Source: Crossiella sp. S99.2 (GTDB lineage Bacteria > Actinomycetota > Actinomycetes > Mycobacteriales > Pseudonocardiaceae). Taken from it: DNA of 64,000 nucleotides. Of the stretch, positions 1 to 7,813 are shown piece after piece. A program made the position numbers and the translations under genes. Below the pieces are notes generated by a model. That model did not search any database, was not told the origin of the DNA, and was given only the letters and a program-made list of their open reading frames with translations. Where the stretch lies: NCBI RefSeq assembly GCF_023094165.1, contig NZ_JALMDK010000005.1, forward strand, positions 248,001 through 312,000, read 5' to 3'. Numbering within the stretch: position 1 is the first letter of the stretch; every line of letters begins with the position of its first letter.

Positions 1-212
1 TCGTCGCGGCGGGGCAGCCGGGCGAAGGTGGGCCAGCCCGCGAAACGGGGGACCTGGGCCGCGTCGACCGGGCCGAGGGTGGTGGATGAGCCGAGGGTGG
101 TGGATGAGCCGAGGGTGGTGGATGAACCGCGGGTGGCGGAGGGATCGGGCACAGTTGGCGCGCCGGGGACGGCTGGGCTGCTGGCGGCTCCGGCCGGTGC
201 GGGGGCGGTCAT
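1..212 (-). CDS. speB: Agmatinase-family ureohydrolase, N-terminal part (cut by window edge)
   Basis: The reading frame starts at the ATG at 212, which overlaps the TGA of the symporter gene (ATGA), and runs off the left edge after about 70 codons. After a Ser/Thr/Pro/Ala-rich leader of about 45 residues comes GPVDAAQVPRFAGWPTFARL. From family knowledge this matches the conserved N-terminus of actinobacterial agmatinase/guanidinobutyrase enzymes (GPVD...VPR.AG..TFARLP). These manganese enzymes hydrolyse agmatine or a related guanidino compound to an amine plus urea. The catalytic HxGxH and metal-binding motifs lie outside the window, so the substrate cannot be judged. Coupling to a Na+/solute symporter and a divergent PucR gene fits uptake and breakdown of a nitrogenous compound. 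The leader is extended by a threefold GSSTTL repeat, listed separately. Confidence 0.75.
   Translation of the reverse strand, partial: MTAPAPAGAASSPAVPGAPTVPDPSATRGSSTTLGSSTTLGSSTTLGPVDAAQVPRFAGWPTFARLPRRD
73..126 (-). repeat. Three tandem 18-bp repeats coding GSSTTL x3
   Basis: Copies lie at 73-90, 91-108 and 109-126; only the last base of the third differs. They are in frame within the N-terminal leader of the agmatinase-family gene and encode three copies of a six-residue Ser/Thr-rich unit just before the conserved GPVD motif. The multiple of three keeps the frame open, so copy number could vary between strains without breaking the gene. Confidence 0.85.
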
Positions 213-1648
213 GGGGTTGGCACCGGTTTGGCTGGGTTGTCCTCGCCGGCGAGTCTGCGGGTCCAGGCGGCCAGTCGGGCCGGGTCGTCCGGTGGGGTGA
301 GCAGGCTGACCGTGACGAAGCTGATCAGGCCGACGAGCAGACCGAGGTAGATCGGTTCCTGGGCGGAGAGGCCGAAGTAGGCCATGCAGCCGACGACGGT
401 GAGGCCGCCCAGGGTCATCGCGGCCAGGGCGCCGGTGCGGGTGGCTCTGCGCCAGACCAGGCCGCCGAGGATGGGGACGAGTAGGCCACCCACCAGGAGG
501 TTGTAGGCGACGTCCAAGGCCGTGACCACGTCGGAGACCAGGCAGGCGATGGCCACCCCGAGCAGGCCCAGGACCAGGGTGAACAGCCGGGTGGTGCGCA
601 GGTCGTCGCCTGCTGTGGGGTTGCGGCGCAGCCGGGGCCACAGGTCGTTGCCGGCGACGGTGGCGCAGGCGATGAGGGCGCCGCTGGCGGTGGACATGAC
701 CGCGGCCAGCGCCGCGGCCAGGACCAGACCCTTGAGCCCGACCGGCAGGGCCTCGGTGACGATGGTGGCGAAGGCGCGGTCCCTGGATTCCAGAGCCGGG
801 TAGAGGGCCTTGGTGGCGGTGCCGATGAGGGCGCCGGCGAAGGCGTAGACCAGGCAGTAGATGCCGGAGAAGGTGCCGCCGACGCGGGCGACCTTGTCAT
901 CGCGGGCGGTGAAGACCCGCTGCCAGATGTCCTGGCCGATGAGCAGGCCGAAGAAGTACAGCAGCACGTACTTGAAGATGTTGTCGCCGCCGATGGTCCA
1001 CAGCGAGAAGAACTGCGGCTCCAGCTTCGCCGCCATCGCGCTGAAACCGCCCGCCTTGATGATCGCGGCGGGCAGCAGCACCAGCAGGATGCCGACGCTC
1101 TTGACCACGAACTGCACGATGTCGGTGGCGGTGATCGACCACATGCCGCCGAGCACCGAGTACAGCACCACGATGCCGCCGCCCAGCAGCACCGACGGGA
1201 TGTGCGACATCCCGAACAGCACGCCGAAGATGGTGGCGCAGGCGATAGTCGAGGTGGCCATCAGCATCAGCGAATAGGCCCACATGACCACGCCCGAGAC
1301 CGGCGCGGCCTTGCCGCCGTAGCGCAGGTCCAGCATCTCGCTGACCGTGTAGACCTTGAGCCGGGTGATCCGGGCGGCGAAGACCAGGCTCAGGCCGAGC
1401 ACGCCGAGACCGATGGTCAGCACCATCCACGCCCCGGACAGCCCGAACTGGTAGCCGAGCCCGATGCCGCCGACCGTGGACGCGCCGCCGAGCACCACCG
1501 CGGACATGGTCCCGGAGTACATGACGTAGCCGAGCCGTCGGCCCGCGACCAGGAACTCGCTCTTGTTCTTGGCCCGTCGGGCCGCCCACCAGCCGATGAC
1601 CACCATGGCCACCAGGTAGGTGATCATCACCGCCGAGTCGATCGTCAC
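209..1648 (-). CDS. Sodium:solute symporter (SSS family)
   Basis: The 479-residue integral membrane protein has a dozen or so hydrophobic segments from its N-terminus (ITYLVAMVVIGWWAARR) to near the end, the usual length of the SSS/SLC5 family. The segment KSEFLVAGRRLGYVMYSGTM matches the typical first cytoplasmic loop and TM2 of these Na+-coupled uptake carriers. The start was placed at GTG 1648 because AAGGAGG lies 5-8 bases upstream; the longer frame to 1888 has no such site and would run into the divergent pucR gene. The stop overlaps the start of the agmatinase-family gene, so both are probably one transcript. The substrate is unknown. Linkage suggests agmatine, a guanidino acid or a purine-like compound, but this is inference from neighbours. 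Confidence 0.88.
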   Translation of the reverse strand: MTIDSAVMITYLVAMVVIGWWAARRAKNKSEFLVAGRRLGYVMYSGTMSAVVLGGASTVGGIGLGYQFGLSGAWMVLTIGLGVLGLSLVFAARITRLKVYTVSEMLDLRYGGKAAPVSGVVMWAYSLMLMATSTIACATIFGVLFGMSHIPSVLLGGGIVVLYSVLGGMWSITATDIVQFVVKSVGILLVLLPAAIIKAGGFSAMAAKLEPQFFSLWTIGGDNIFKYVLLYFFGLLIGQDIWQRVFTARDDKVARVGGTFSGIYCLVYAFAGALIGTATKALYPALESRDRAFATIVTEALPVGLKGLVLAAALAAVMSTASGALIACATVAGNDLWPRLRRNPTAGDDLRTTRLFTLVLGLLGVAIACLVSDVVTALDVAYNLLVGGLLVPILGGLVWRRATRTGALAAMTLGGLTVVGCMAYFGLSAQEPIYLGLLVGLISFVTVSLLTPPDDPARLAAWTRRLAGEDNPAKPVPTP

Positions 1649-1709
1649 CGGTCCTCCTTCGCCGCGAGTGGAACCAGGTTGGTAGGACCGTAGGGATCCG
1701 CCGACCTGC

Positions 1710-1729
1710 TGCGAAGTGGATGATTCGCA
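1710..1729. promoter_or_regulatory. Inverted repeat in the symporter/pucR divergent promoter
   Basis: TGCGAA (1710-1715) and TTCGCA (1724-1729) form a perfect 6-bp inverted repeat with an 8-bp spacer, in the 133-bp gap between the two divergent genes. It sits 61 bp upstream of the symporter start and 52 bp upstream of pucR. A PucR-type activator commonly acts on the divergent promoter, so this is the best operator candidate; no binding data are available. Confidence 0.4.
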
Positions 1730-1781
1730 CAATGGATGCGACAGTCCAGGATGTTTCGTCCAGTAGCGGGGAGGTCGCGGC

Positions 1782-3254
1782 ATGGCCACGGTGACCATTG
1801 GTCTGCACGAGCTGCTCGGCCGGGCCGATCTGGGGCTGACCCAGCTCAGCGGGCCGCGGGCGGACCGGACCATCCGCTGGGTGCACATCTGCGAGCTGCC
1901 GGATCCCGGGCTCTACCTCACCGGCGGCGAACTGCTGCTGACCGCGGGCGTGGACTTCCCGGACTCGCGGGTGGAGATCCACCGCTACGTGCGGCGGCTG
2001 GTCGCGGCGGGCGCGGCGGGGCTCGGGTTCGGGGTGACCCCGGTGCACGACGAGGTGCCGCCGGATCTGCTGACCGCGTGTCAGCGACACGGGTTGCCGC
2101 TGCTGCTGGTGCCCAGCCGGACCTCGTTCCTGGTGATCAGCCAGGTCGTCTCGTTGATGCTGGCCGCGCAGGAACGGGCCGGGCAGCACCGGATCTCGGT
2201 CGCGCAGGCCGCGCTGACCAGGGCGGCGGCCCGGCCGGACGGGGTGGCCGCGGTGGTCCGGCAGCTCGGGGCGGCACTGGGCGGGTGGGCGGTGCTGGTG
2301 GACGCCCGGCACCGGCTGAGCAGCGGGGGAGCGGTGCCCGCGGACGCCGGTGAAGTGGAGGAACTCGCCGCGCGGTTGCTGGCGCCGGGCGGGCCGTCCT
2401 CGGCGACCGCGCACCGGGACGGTGGCCAGGTGGTGGCCCTGGCGCTGGGCCGGACCGACCGGGTGCTGGTCGCGGGCAGGGAACCGGCCTTCTTCACCGC
2501 GGACCGGGCGATCCTGGAGGTCGGGGTGGCCCTGCTGACCGTGCTGAGCGGGGCGGACCGGCTGCCCGCGCCGGTGGCGGAGTCGGTGACGGCGCTGCTC
2601 GCGCTGGTGCTCGACGGCCCGGCGGCCGAGGTGGAGACCCATGTCGCGGCCGCCGCCGGGGTGCCCGCCGGGGGTGCGTGGCAGGTGGTGCGGGCGCGGC
2701 GGGCCGGGGCCGCAGGGGAGATCGACCGCGCCGAGGTGGCCACCCGGCTGGGCACCCCGCTGGCCGGACTGCTCGCCGACGGCGGGGTGCGGGCGCTGGT
2801 CCCGGCGACCGGGCCGTGCCCGCTGGCGGCGGATCCGCGCTGGCTGGTCGCGGTGAGCGCGCCGGTGCGCTGGGCCGAGCTGCCGGGCGCGGCGCGGCGG
2901 GTGGAGCGGTTGCTGCGGCAGGCGGTGGCGCAGGGCCACTCGATCACCGAGTCGCCGCGCGCCGGAGTGGACGGGCTGGTGCCCCAGGCGGAGGCGGCGG
3001 AGTTCGCCCTGGCCCGGCTGGCGCCGCTGTCCGGACACCCCGCGTCGCTGGTCGAGACGTTGCGGGCCTGGCTGGCCGGGGGCGGCAACTGGGAGACCGC
3101 GGCGGTGGTGCTGGGCGTGCACCGCAACACCGTGCGGCACCGGGTGGCCACCGCGGCGAAACTGCTCGGCTGCGATCCGCAGGACCCGGACATCCGCGCC
3201 GAACTGTGGCTGGCCCTGCGGTGGCTACCCGAAGACCGGCCTGCTCAAACGTGA
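1782..3254 (+). CDS. PucR family transcriptional regulator
   Basis: The 490-residue protein begins with a PucR N-terminal domain (residues about 8-125: LHELLGRADLGLTQLSG, then LPDPGLYLTGGELLLTAG). It ends with the PucR C-terminal helix-turn-helix at about 423-475 (LVETLRAWLAGGGNWETAA, then GVHRNTVRHRV). The central part corresponds to the GGDEF-like sensory region of the family and shows no cyclase motif. B. subtilis PucR controls purine catabolism; actinobacterial members often regulate a divergently transcribed nitrogen-compound operon. That is the arrangement here with the symporter and agmatinase-family genes. The start is the ATG at 1782, preceded by GGGGAGG at 1769-1775. Confidence 0.9.
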   Translation: MATVTIGLHELLGRADLGLTQLSGPRADRTIRWVHICELPDPGLYLTGGELLLTAGVDFPDSRVEIHRYVRRLVAAGAAGLGFGVTPVHDEVPPDLLTACQRHGLPLLLVPSRTSFLVISQVVSLMLAAQERAGQHRISVAQAALTRAAARPDGVAAVVRQLGAALGGWAVLVDARHRLSSGGAVPADAGEVEELAARLLAPGGPSSATAHRDGGQVVALALGRTDRVLVAGREPAFFTADRAILEVGVALLTVLSGADRLPAPVAESVTALLALVLDGPAAEVETHVAAAAGVPAGGAWQVVRARRAGAAGEIDRAEVATRLGTPLAGLLADGGVRALVPATGPCPLAADPRWLVAVSAPVRWAELPGAARRVERLLRQAVAQGHSITESPRAGVDGLVPQAEAAEFALARLAPLSGHPASLVETLRAWLAGGGNWETAAVVLGVHRNTVRHRVATAAKLLGCDPQDPDIRAELWLALRWLPEDRPAQT

Positions 3255-3319
3255 GGTTTCTCCTGGTCAGGGCCGGTTCTCTGGGTGTTTCACCCACTAG
3301 TTTCGGCTAGGAGACAGCG

Positions 3320-4207
3320 GTGTCCGAGGTCATCGAAGGAGCCCGAGTGGTAGCCCGTGAGGCCGGAACCAACGGAAAACTCCTGGCCGGGAAGGCCAGT
3401 TTCGACCATATCTACGAACAGCGGGACCCGCGTGCCTACTTCAGCACGCTGGGCACGTTGGAGTACCAGATCCCGCACCACGCCCAGCGGGTCTTCCGCA
3501 GACTGCTGGAGGTGGGCCCCAGACCGTCGGCCGAGGCCACGGTGACCGATCTCTGTTGCTCCTACGGGATCAACACCGCCCTGCTGCGGCACGATCTGGT
3601 GCTCGACGACCTGTACGTGCGCTACGCGCAGGCCGAGGCGGACTCCACCGGGGACCTCGCCGCGCGGGACCGCCGGTTCTTCCACGGCCGTCGGCGTGCC
3701 AAGGCCCCGCGCACGGTCGGCATCGACCGTTCGGCCCGCGCGGTCGCCTACGCCCGCACCGCGGGCATGCTCGACGAGGGCTTCGGCGAGGACCTGGAAA
3801 GCGCCGAACCCAGTGCCGCCCTGCGCGCCGCGGTCGCCGACACCAGCATGGTCACCGTGACCGGCGGGGTCGGCTACATCACCCACCGGACCTTCCAGCG
3901 GTTGCTCGACTGCGTGCGCCGACCGCCATGGGTGGCTGCGTTCGTGCTGCGCGGGGTGGCCTACCAGCACATCGCCGAGGTCCTCGGCAAGCACGGGCTG
4001 GTCACCGAGAAACTGCCCGGCCGGACCTTCCGGCAGCGCCGGTTCGCCTCCCCCGAGGAGGCCAGAACCACCGTGAGCGCGCTGACCTCCGCGGGAATCC
4101 CGGTGCGGGACAAGGAGTCCACCGGCTACTTCCACACCGACCTGTACCTGTCCCGGCCCGCGGGCGATGTGGCCGCGCAGCCGCTGGACCGGTTGCTCGC
4201 GGACTGA
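3320..4207 (+). CDS. Class I SAM-dependent methyltransferase-like protein
   Basis: The protein has 295 residues. The segment VTDLCCSYGINTALL (about residues 74-88) has the position and shape of methyltransferase motif I, in an unusual DLCCSYG form. GIDRSARAVAYARTAG (about 133) resembles motif II, with an acidic residue for the SAM ribose. The C-terminal half (TVTGGVGYITHRTFQRLLDC, then FVLRG) matches the post-motif I strands. The start is GTG 3320 after GGAG. It stands alone between pucR and the convergent CoA-transferase gene. Neither the methyl acceptor nor the pathway can be inferred. The large insertion between motifs I and II (about 20 basic residues including RRFFHGRRRAK) is unlike small-molecule methyltransferases. 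Confidence 0.6.
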   Translation: MSEVIEGARVVAREAGTNGKLLAGKASFDHIYEQRDPRAYFSTLGTLEYQIPHHAQRVFRRLLEVGPRPSAEATVTDLCCSYGINTALLRHDLVLDDLYVRYAQAEADSTGDLAARDRRFFHGRRRAKAPRTVGIDRSARAVAYARTAGMLDEGFGEDLESAEPSAALRAAVADTSMVTVTGGVGYITHRTFQRLLDCVRRPPWVAAFVLRGVAYQHIAEVLGKHGLVTEKLPGRTFRQRRFASPEEARTTVSALTSAGIPVRDKESTGYFHTDLYLSRPAGDVAAQPLDRLLAD

Positions 4208-4226
4208 TCCAGCCCGCGGACCGATC

Positions 4227-5579
4227 TCAGTCGAAGGCGGCGGGATCCGCGCCCGGCCGGTGCGGCGGGGTCGCCCAGTACGGCGACTGACCGGCGATCG
4301 TGCCTGCCGGGCGCACGTGCCGGACCCGGCCGAACGGGGTGTCCGTCTCGGTCAGCAGGTCGGTGACCTCGACCTTCGGCAGGCCGAGCCCGTCGATCCG
4401 GCCCAGCCCGTCCAGCCAGGCGCCGGTGCGGGCCAGGGAGACCTCGGCGTGCCAGGAGCCGCCGTGCTGGGCGCGGCGGCGCAGCCCTTCGATCGCGGCC
4501 AGCGCGGCGAGGTGGCCGGTGGCGTGGTCGAGCAGTTGCGCGGGCAGCGGCACCGGGACGGCGGACTCGGCGGCGGTGGCCGTCTCGTGGGTGAACCCGG
4601 TGGCCACCTGCACCAGGCTGTCGAACCCGCGCCGCCCCGACCACGGACCGGCCTGGCCGTAGGCGCTGATGGACACGGTCACCAGGCCGGGGTTCAGCGC
4701 GGCGCAGTCCTCCACTCCCAGCCCGAGCTGGGCCAGCGCGCCGGGCCGGAACGCCTGGAGCAGCACATCGGCCTGCCGGATGAGCGCCCGCAGGCTGTCC
4801 CGGCCGGCCGGGGTGCGCAGGTCCAGGTGGCAGAAGCGTTTGCCAAAACCGGTGTCCACCACCAGCGCGTCCACCAGCTCCAGGTGGTCGGCGCCCACCC
4901 GCAGCACGTCCGCGCCGTGCGCGGCGAGCGTGCGCCCGGCGACCGGTCCGGCGATCACCCTGGTCATATCGAGCACCCGCACCCCGGACAGCGGCCGCCG
5001 CGCCGGGCCCAGCGGACGGCGCGGGGTGTCGAAACGGCTGGTCAGCGCCACCAGCGGCACCTTGGCCAGTGCTCGGGCCTGCGGCGTGGCCAGCCACTCG
5101 CTGCGGCTGCGCTGGGCGGCGGCCGCGCCACCGGCGGCCAGCACCGCCTCCTCCACCGCCACCGCTGAGGCGGTGCGCAGCGTGCGGGCCGCCGCGGACT
5201 CGGGCACCGCCAGCGCGCGCAGCACCGCCCGGTAGTGCGCCGGGTAGTTGGCGTGCAGCCGCACCCAGCCGTCCGCGGTCGGGTAGTCCCCGGACAGCGG
5301 CCCCCACACCGGCGGCGCCACGCCGTCCACCCGCAGGTAGCGCTCGCTGCGGAACGCGGTCACCGCGGCCCGGCCGTCCACCACCACCTCGGGGGCCGGA
5401 CCACTACGGGTGTGCCACAACCTGGCCGCGGCCAGCGTGCTCGCCGCCACCGCCGCGGTGGCGGCCCCGGTCACCTTGAAGATCGACGGGAGGATCTCGT
5501 CCGGGCTGGTCACGGTGACCGAGGTCAGGTCGGCGGGCCTGCCGCCGATCGCGCCCCACACCTGTTGGAGAGCGTTCAT
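4227..5579 (-). CDS. CoA-transferase, CaiB/BaiF (family III)
   Basis: The 450-residue protein has two family III CoA-transferase halves. GVRVLDMTRVIAGPVAGRTL opens the typical CoA-binding fold at about residue 200. FCHLDLRTPAGRDSLR and ADVLLQAFRPGALAQLGLG follow as in formyl-CoA transferase and alpha-methylacyl-CoA racemase. LLDHATGHLAALAAIEGL at about 345-362 carries the Asp expected to form the acyl-anhydride intermediate. The N-terminal 180 residues (including ERYLRVDG, then WGPLSGDYPTADGWVRLHANYP) are degenerate relative to the second half, as in the double-length members. The acyl substrate is unknown. The gene is convergent with the methyltransferase (19-bp gap) and appears monocistronic. 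Confidence 0.85.
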   Translation of the reverse strand: MNALQQVWGAIGGRPADLTSVTVTSPDEILPSIFKVTGAATAAVAASTLAAARLWHTRSGPAPEVVVDGRAAVTAFRSERYLRVDGVAPPVWGPLSGDYPTADGWVRLHANYPAHYRAVLRALAVPESAAARTLRTASAVAVEEAVLAAGGAAAAQRSRSEWLATPQARALAKVPLVALTSRFDTPRRPLGPARRPLSGVRVLDMTRVIAGPVAGRTLAAHGADVLRVGADHLELVDALVVDTGFGKRFCHLDLRTPAGRDSLRALIRQADVLLQAFRPGALAQLGLGVEDCAALNPGLVTVSISAYGQAGPWSGRRGFDSLVQVATGFTHETATAAESAVPVPLPAQLLDHATGHLAALAAIEGLRRRAQHGGSWHAEVSLARTGAWLDGLGRIDGLGLPKVEVTDLLTETDTPFGRVRHVRPAGTIAGQSPYWATPPHRPGADPAAFD

Positions 5580-5661
5580 GAATCGACGCTAGCCCTGAAA
5601 AAGCCCTGAGATCGGACATCCCCGTGCACATCACACCCGGCTGATAAGGCAGTCTGGTCGG

Positions 5662-6279
5662 GTGACATCCGCACCCCCACCACGTAACTCGCTGGCCGTG
5701 TTCGTCTCCGCGGTCCTGCGCCAGCCGAGCCTCATCGGCGCGGTCGTGCCCAGTTCCCCGGCGCTGGCGGCCCGGCTCGCCTCGGTCGTGCCCGGCCAGG
5801 GTGAGCCGCTGGTGGTCGAGCTGGGCGCCGGGACCGGTGCGGTCAGCGGCGCGATCGAGGCGCGGTTGGGTGGCCGGGGCCGCTACCTGGCCATCGAGCT
5901 GGAGCAGGACCTGGCCCAGCACGTGCAGTCGGCCTACCCGGCGATCGAGGTGGTCAACGCCAACGCGGCCGACCTGGACAAGGTGCTCGCCGACCGCGGT
6001 CACGGCGAACCCGGTTCGGTGGACGCGGTCGTCTCCGGCCTGCCCTGGGTGCTGATCCCGGAGCAGGTGCAGCGGCAGATCATCGGCCACGTCGCCGACG
6101 GCATCGGCCAGACCGGGGTGTTCACCACCTTCGCCTACGTGCACGCGCTCGGCATGGTCGGCGCGCGCAAGTTCCGCTACCTGCTCGAATCAGTCTTCGA
6201 CGAGGTGCTGCTCACCCGGGTGGTCTGGCGCAACGTGCCGCCTGCCATCACCTACGTGTGCCGGCGCCCGAAGACATGA
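5662..6279 (+). CDS. PmtA-like class I methyltransferase (phospholipid or rRNA type)
   Basis: The protein has 205 residues. The start IGAVVPSSPALAARLASVV and VVELGAGTGAVSGAIEARL (motif I, about residues 50-68), followed by YLAIELEQDL and VDAVVSGLPW, match the family holding bacterial phospholipid N-methyltransferase PmtA and small rRNA-adenine-methylase-like proteins. The S-G-L-P-W segment is the counterpart of the N/D-x-P-x catalytic motif. Start GTG 5662. The last codons overlap the DedA gene by ATGA, so the two are translationally coupled; partnership with a membrane DedA protein favours a lipid-related role. Actual phosphatidylethanolamine methylation is not shown by sequence alone. Confidence 0.72.
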   Translation: MTSAPPPRNSLAVFVSAVLRQPSLIGAVVPSSPALAARLASVVPGQGEPLVVELGAGTGAVSGAIEARLGGRGRYLAIELEQDLAQHVQSAYPAIEVVNANAADLDKVLADRGHGEPGSVDAVVSGLPWVLIPEQVQRQIIGHVADGIGQTGVFTTFAYVHALGMVGARKFRYLLESVFDEVLLTRVVWRNVPPAITYVCRRPKT

Positions 6280-7004
6280 TCGAGCTGCTGCGGGAGCATC
6301 TGAGCGGGCTCCCGCCGCTGCTGATCTGCCTGGCGGTCGGGCTGCTGCTCATCGCCGAGGCCGCGCTGGTCATCGGCGTGATCCTGCCCGGGGCCAGCGC
6401 GTTGCTCGTCTTCGGTTTCCTCACCCAGCTCGGCGCGGTGCCACTGGCCCCCGCGATGATCACCGCGGGCGCGGCGGCGCTGATCGGCTCGCAGCTGGCC
6501 TACTGGCGTGGCCGCAGCCTCGGCGGCACCGGTGATCTGCCGCGGAGCTGGACGGTCCGCCGGATCGGGCCGCGCCGCTGGCAGTGGATCAGCGGTCTGG
6601 TCGGCGATTTCGGCGAACGGGCCGTGCTGCTGGGCCAGTGGGTGGTCGGCGCGCGCACCCTGGTGCCGCGGCTGGCCGGCATGGCCGGGTTGCCCTATCA
6701 CCGCTTCGCCCGGTGGAACGTGCCGGTCGCGCCGGTGTGGGGCGCGCTGTGGGTGCTCGTCGGCTGGGCCGCTGGCCGTTCCTACGAGCTGGTGGCCACC
6801 GTGTCCAGCTGGGTCAGCCTCGGTCTGCTCGGGGTGTTGGTGCTGGTAGCGCTGGTGCTGGCCTGGCGGCGGCGTCAGCCGAGCAGTTCGAGGGCTCTGG
6901 ACCGGCCGTGTTCGGCGACCGCGCGGGCGGTGTCCGGGGAGAACCGGACGAACCCGGAGATGCTGAAGTCCGCGCTGGGCTCCACCAGCACCAGCTCCAC
7001 CTGA
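6276..7004 (+). CDS. DedA family membrane protein
   Basis: The 242-residue protein carries the DedA/SNARE-associated signature: an N-terminal hydrophobic stretch, then GVILPGASALLVFGF, YWRGRSLGG, and the amphipathic GERAVLLGQWVVGARTLVPRLAGMAGL with the conserved arginine. DedA proteins act in the cytoplasmic membrane; several are undecaprenyl-phosphate or phospholipid flippases. The start at ATG 6276 overlaps the upstream methyltransferase stop. The last membrane helix ends at about residue 200 (VLALVLAWRRRQ). The remaining 40 or so residues are Ser/Arg-rich and read antisense through the end of the patatin gene, a 130-bp convergent overlap, so the tail may be unconserved or reflect loss of an earlier stop. 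Confidence 0.85.
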   Translation: MIELLREHLSGLPPLLICLAVGLLLIAEAALVIGVILPGASALLVFGFLTQLGAVPLAPAMITAGAAALIGSQLAYWRGRSLGGTGDLPRSWTVRRIGPRRWQWISGLVGDFGERAVLLGQWVVGARTLVPRLAGMAGLPYHRFARWNVPVAPVWGALWVLVGWAAGRSYELVATVSSWVSLGLLGVLVLVALVLAWRRRQPSSSRALDRPCSATARAVSGENRTNPEMLKSALGSTSTSST

Positions 7005-7813
7005 CGTTTCTCGGTCGCCCCGGTCTTGGCGAGTTCGTTGACCGTCTGCGCGTGCCGGAAGTCCTGCTCCACCGCGAACCGCGCCACGTTGGCGAAGAGC
7101 AGCCCGAGCGCCTCATCCAGTGAGTCCGGCCGGTCCGTGGCCTGTCGCCGGGAGGAGGCGGCCACCACCACCGTGTCCGGCTCGTAGGCCAGCGCGGGGG
7201 ACAGCGGCGTGTTCGCGACCAGTCCGGCGTCGGTGTACTCCACCCCGTCGATCTCCACCGGCGGGAACAGCACCGGCGCGGCCGCACTGGCCAGCAGGTG
7301 GTCCACGGTCAGCTCGACCTGCCGGTACCGGTCGGTACGGCGGTGCTCCGGCGGCAGCGTGTTGGTGAACCGGGTGACCAGTCCGGTGGCGTGCTCCACC
7401 GCGGAGACCACCGCCACCACGTCCTCCCGGATGGACAGCCGGTCGCCGTCGAGCACCTTGGCCAGGGTCTTGCGCGCGGGGGAGGTGTCCAGCAGCCAGG
7501 TCCAGCCGATCACGCCCAGCGCGTTGCCCACCGGATCACCGGCCAGCCGCAGCAGTTGCCAGGGCCGCAGCAGCCGGTACAGGTCGGCGCGGAAACGGTA
7601 GACGTCGGAAGAACCCAGCTCGGCCCACAGGTGGGTCAGCGCGTCCGGTGTCATCCCGCCGGCCAGCAGCCCGATGTTCAGCGCGCCCGCCGAGGTCCCG
7701 GAGTAAATCCGCGGCGTGCGCCCCAGCTCGGCCAGCCCCTGCGCCACCCCCGCGCCGAAGTAGGCCGCCTGCGCCCCGCCGCCGGAGAGCACCAGCGCCA
7801 GTCCGCCGCTCAT
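6875..7813 (-). CDS. Patatin-like phospholipase
   Basis: The 312-residue patatin-fold acyl hydrolase has LVLSGGGAQAAYFGAG at 8-22 (oxyanion-hole G-G-G), GTSAG at 39-43 with Ser41 as the nucleophile, and YTDAGLVANTPL near 195, whose Asp completes the Ser-Asp dyad (DAG in place of the usual DG[GA]). The family cleaves acyl chains from phospholipids or other lipids. The start at ATG 7813 overlaps the stop of the GMC oxidoreductase gene (ATGA); the longer frame upstream is antisense or out-of-context reading. It is the third gene of a coupled operon with an alpha/beta hydrolase and a sterol-oxidase-like flavoprotein, which points to lipid or sterol-ester processing. Confidence 0.9.
   Translation of the reverse strand: MSGGLALVLSGGGAQAAYFGAGVAQGLAELGRTPRIYSGTSAGALNIGLLAGGMTPDALTHLWAELGSSDVYRFRADLYRLLRPWQLLRLAGDPVGNALGVIGWTWLLDTSPARKTLAKVLDGDRLSIREDVVAVVSAVEHATGLVTRFTNTLPPEHRRTDRYRQVELTVDHLLASAAAPVLFPPVEIDGVEYTDAGLVANTPLSPALAYEPDTVVVAASSRRQATDRPDSLDEALGLLFANVARFAVEQDFRHAQTVNELAKTGATEKRQVELVLVEPSADFSISGFVRFSPDTARAVAEHGRSRALELLG

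Noticed and set aside
73-126. CRISPR-like repeats
   Set aside because: Adjacent in-frame coding repeats without spacers; same for the 33-bp units at 31411-31542.
897-3140. 747-codon minus-strand open frame across pucR
   Set aside because: Shadow of pucR and the symporter: Arg/Pro/His-rich, no motifs, opposite to a gene with clear PucR domains.
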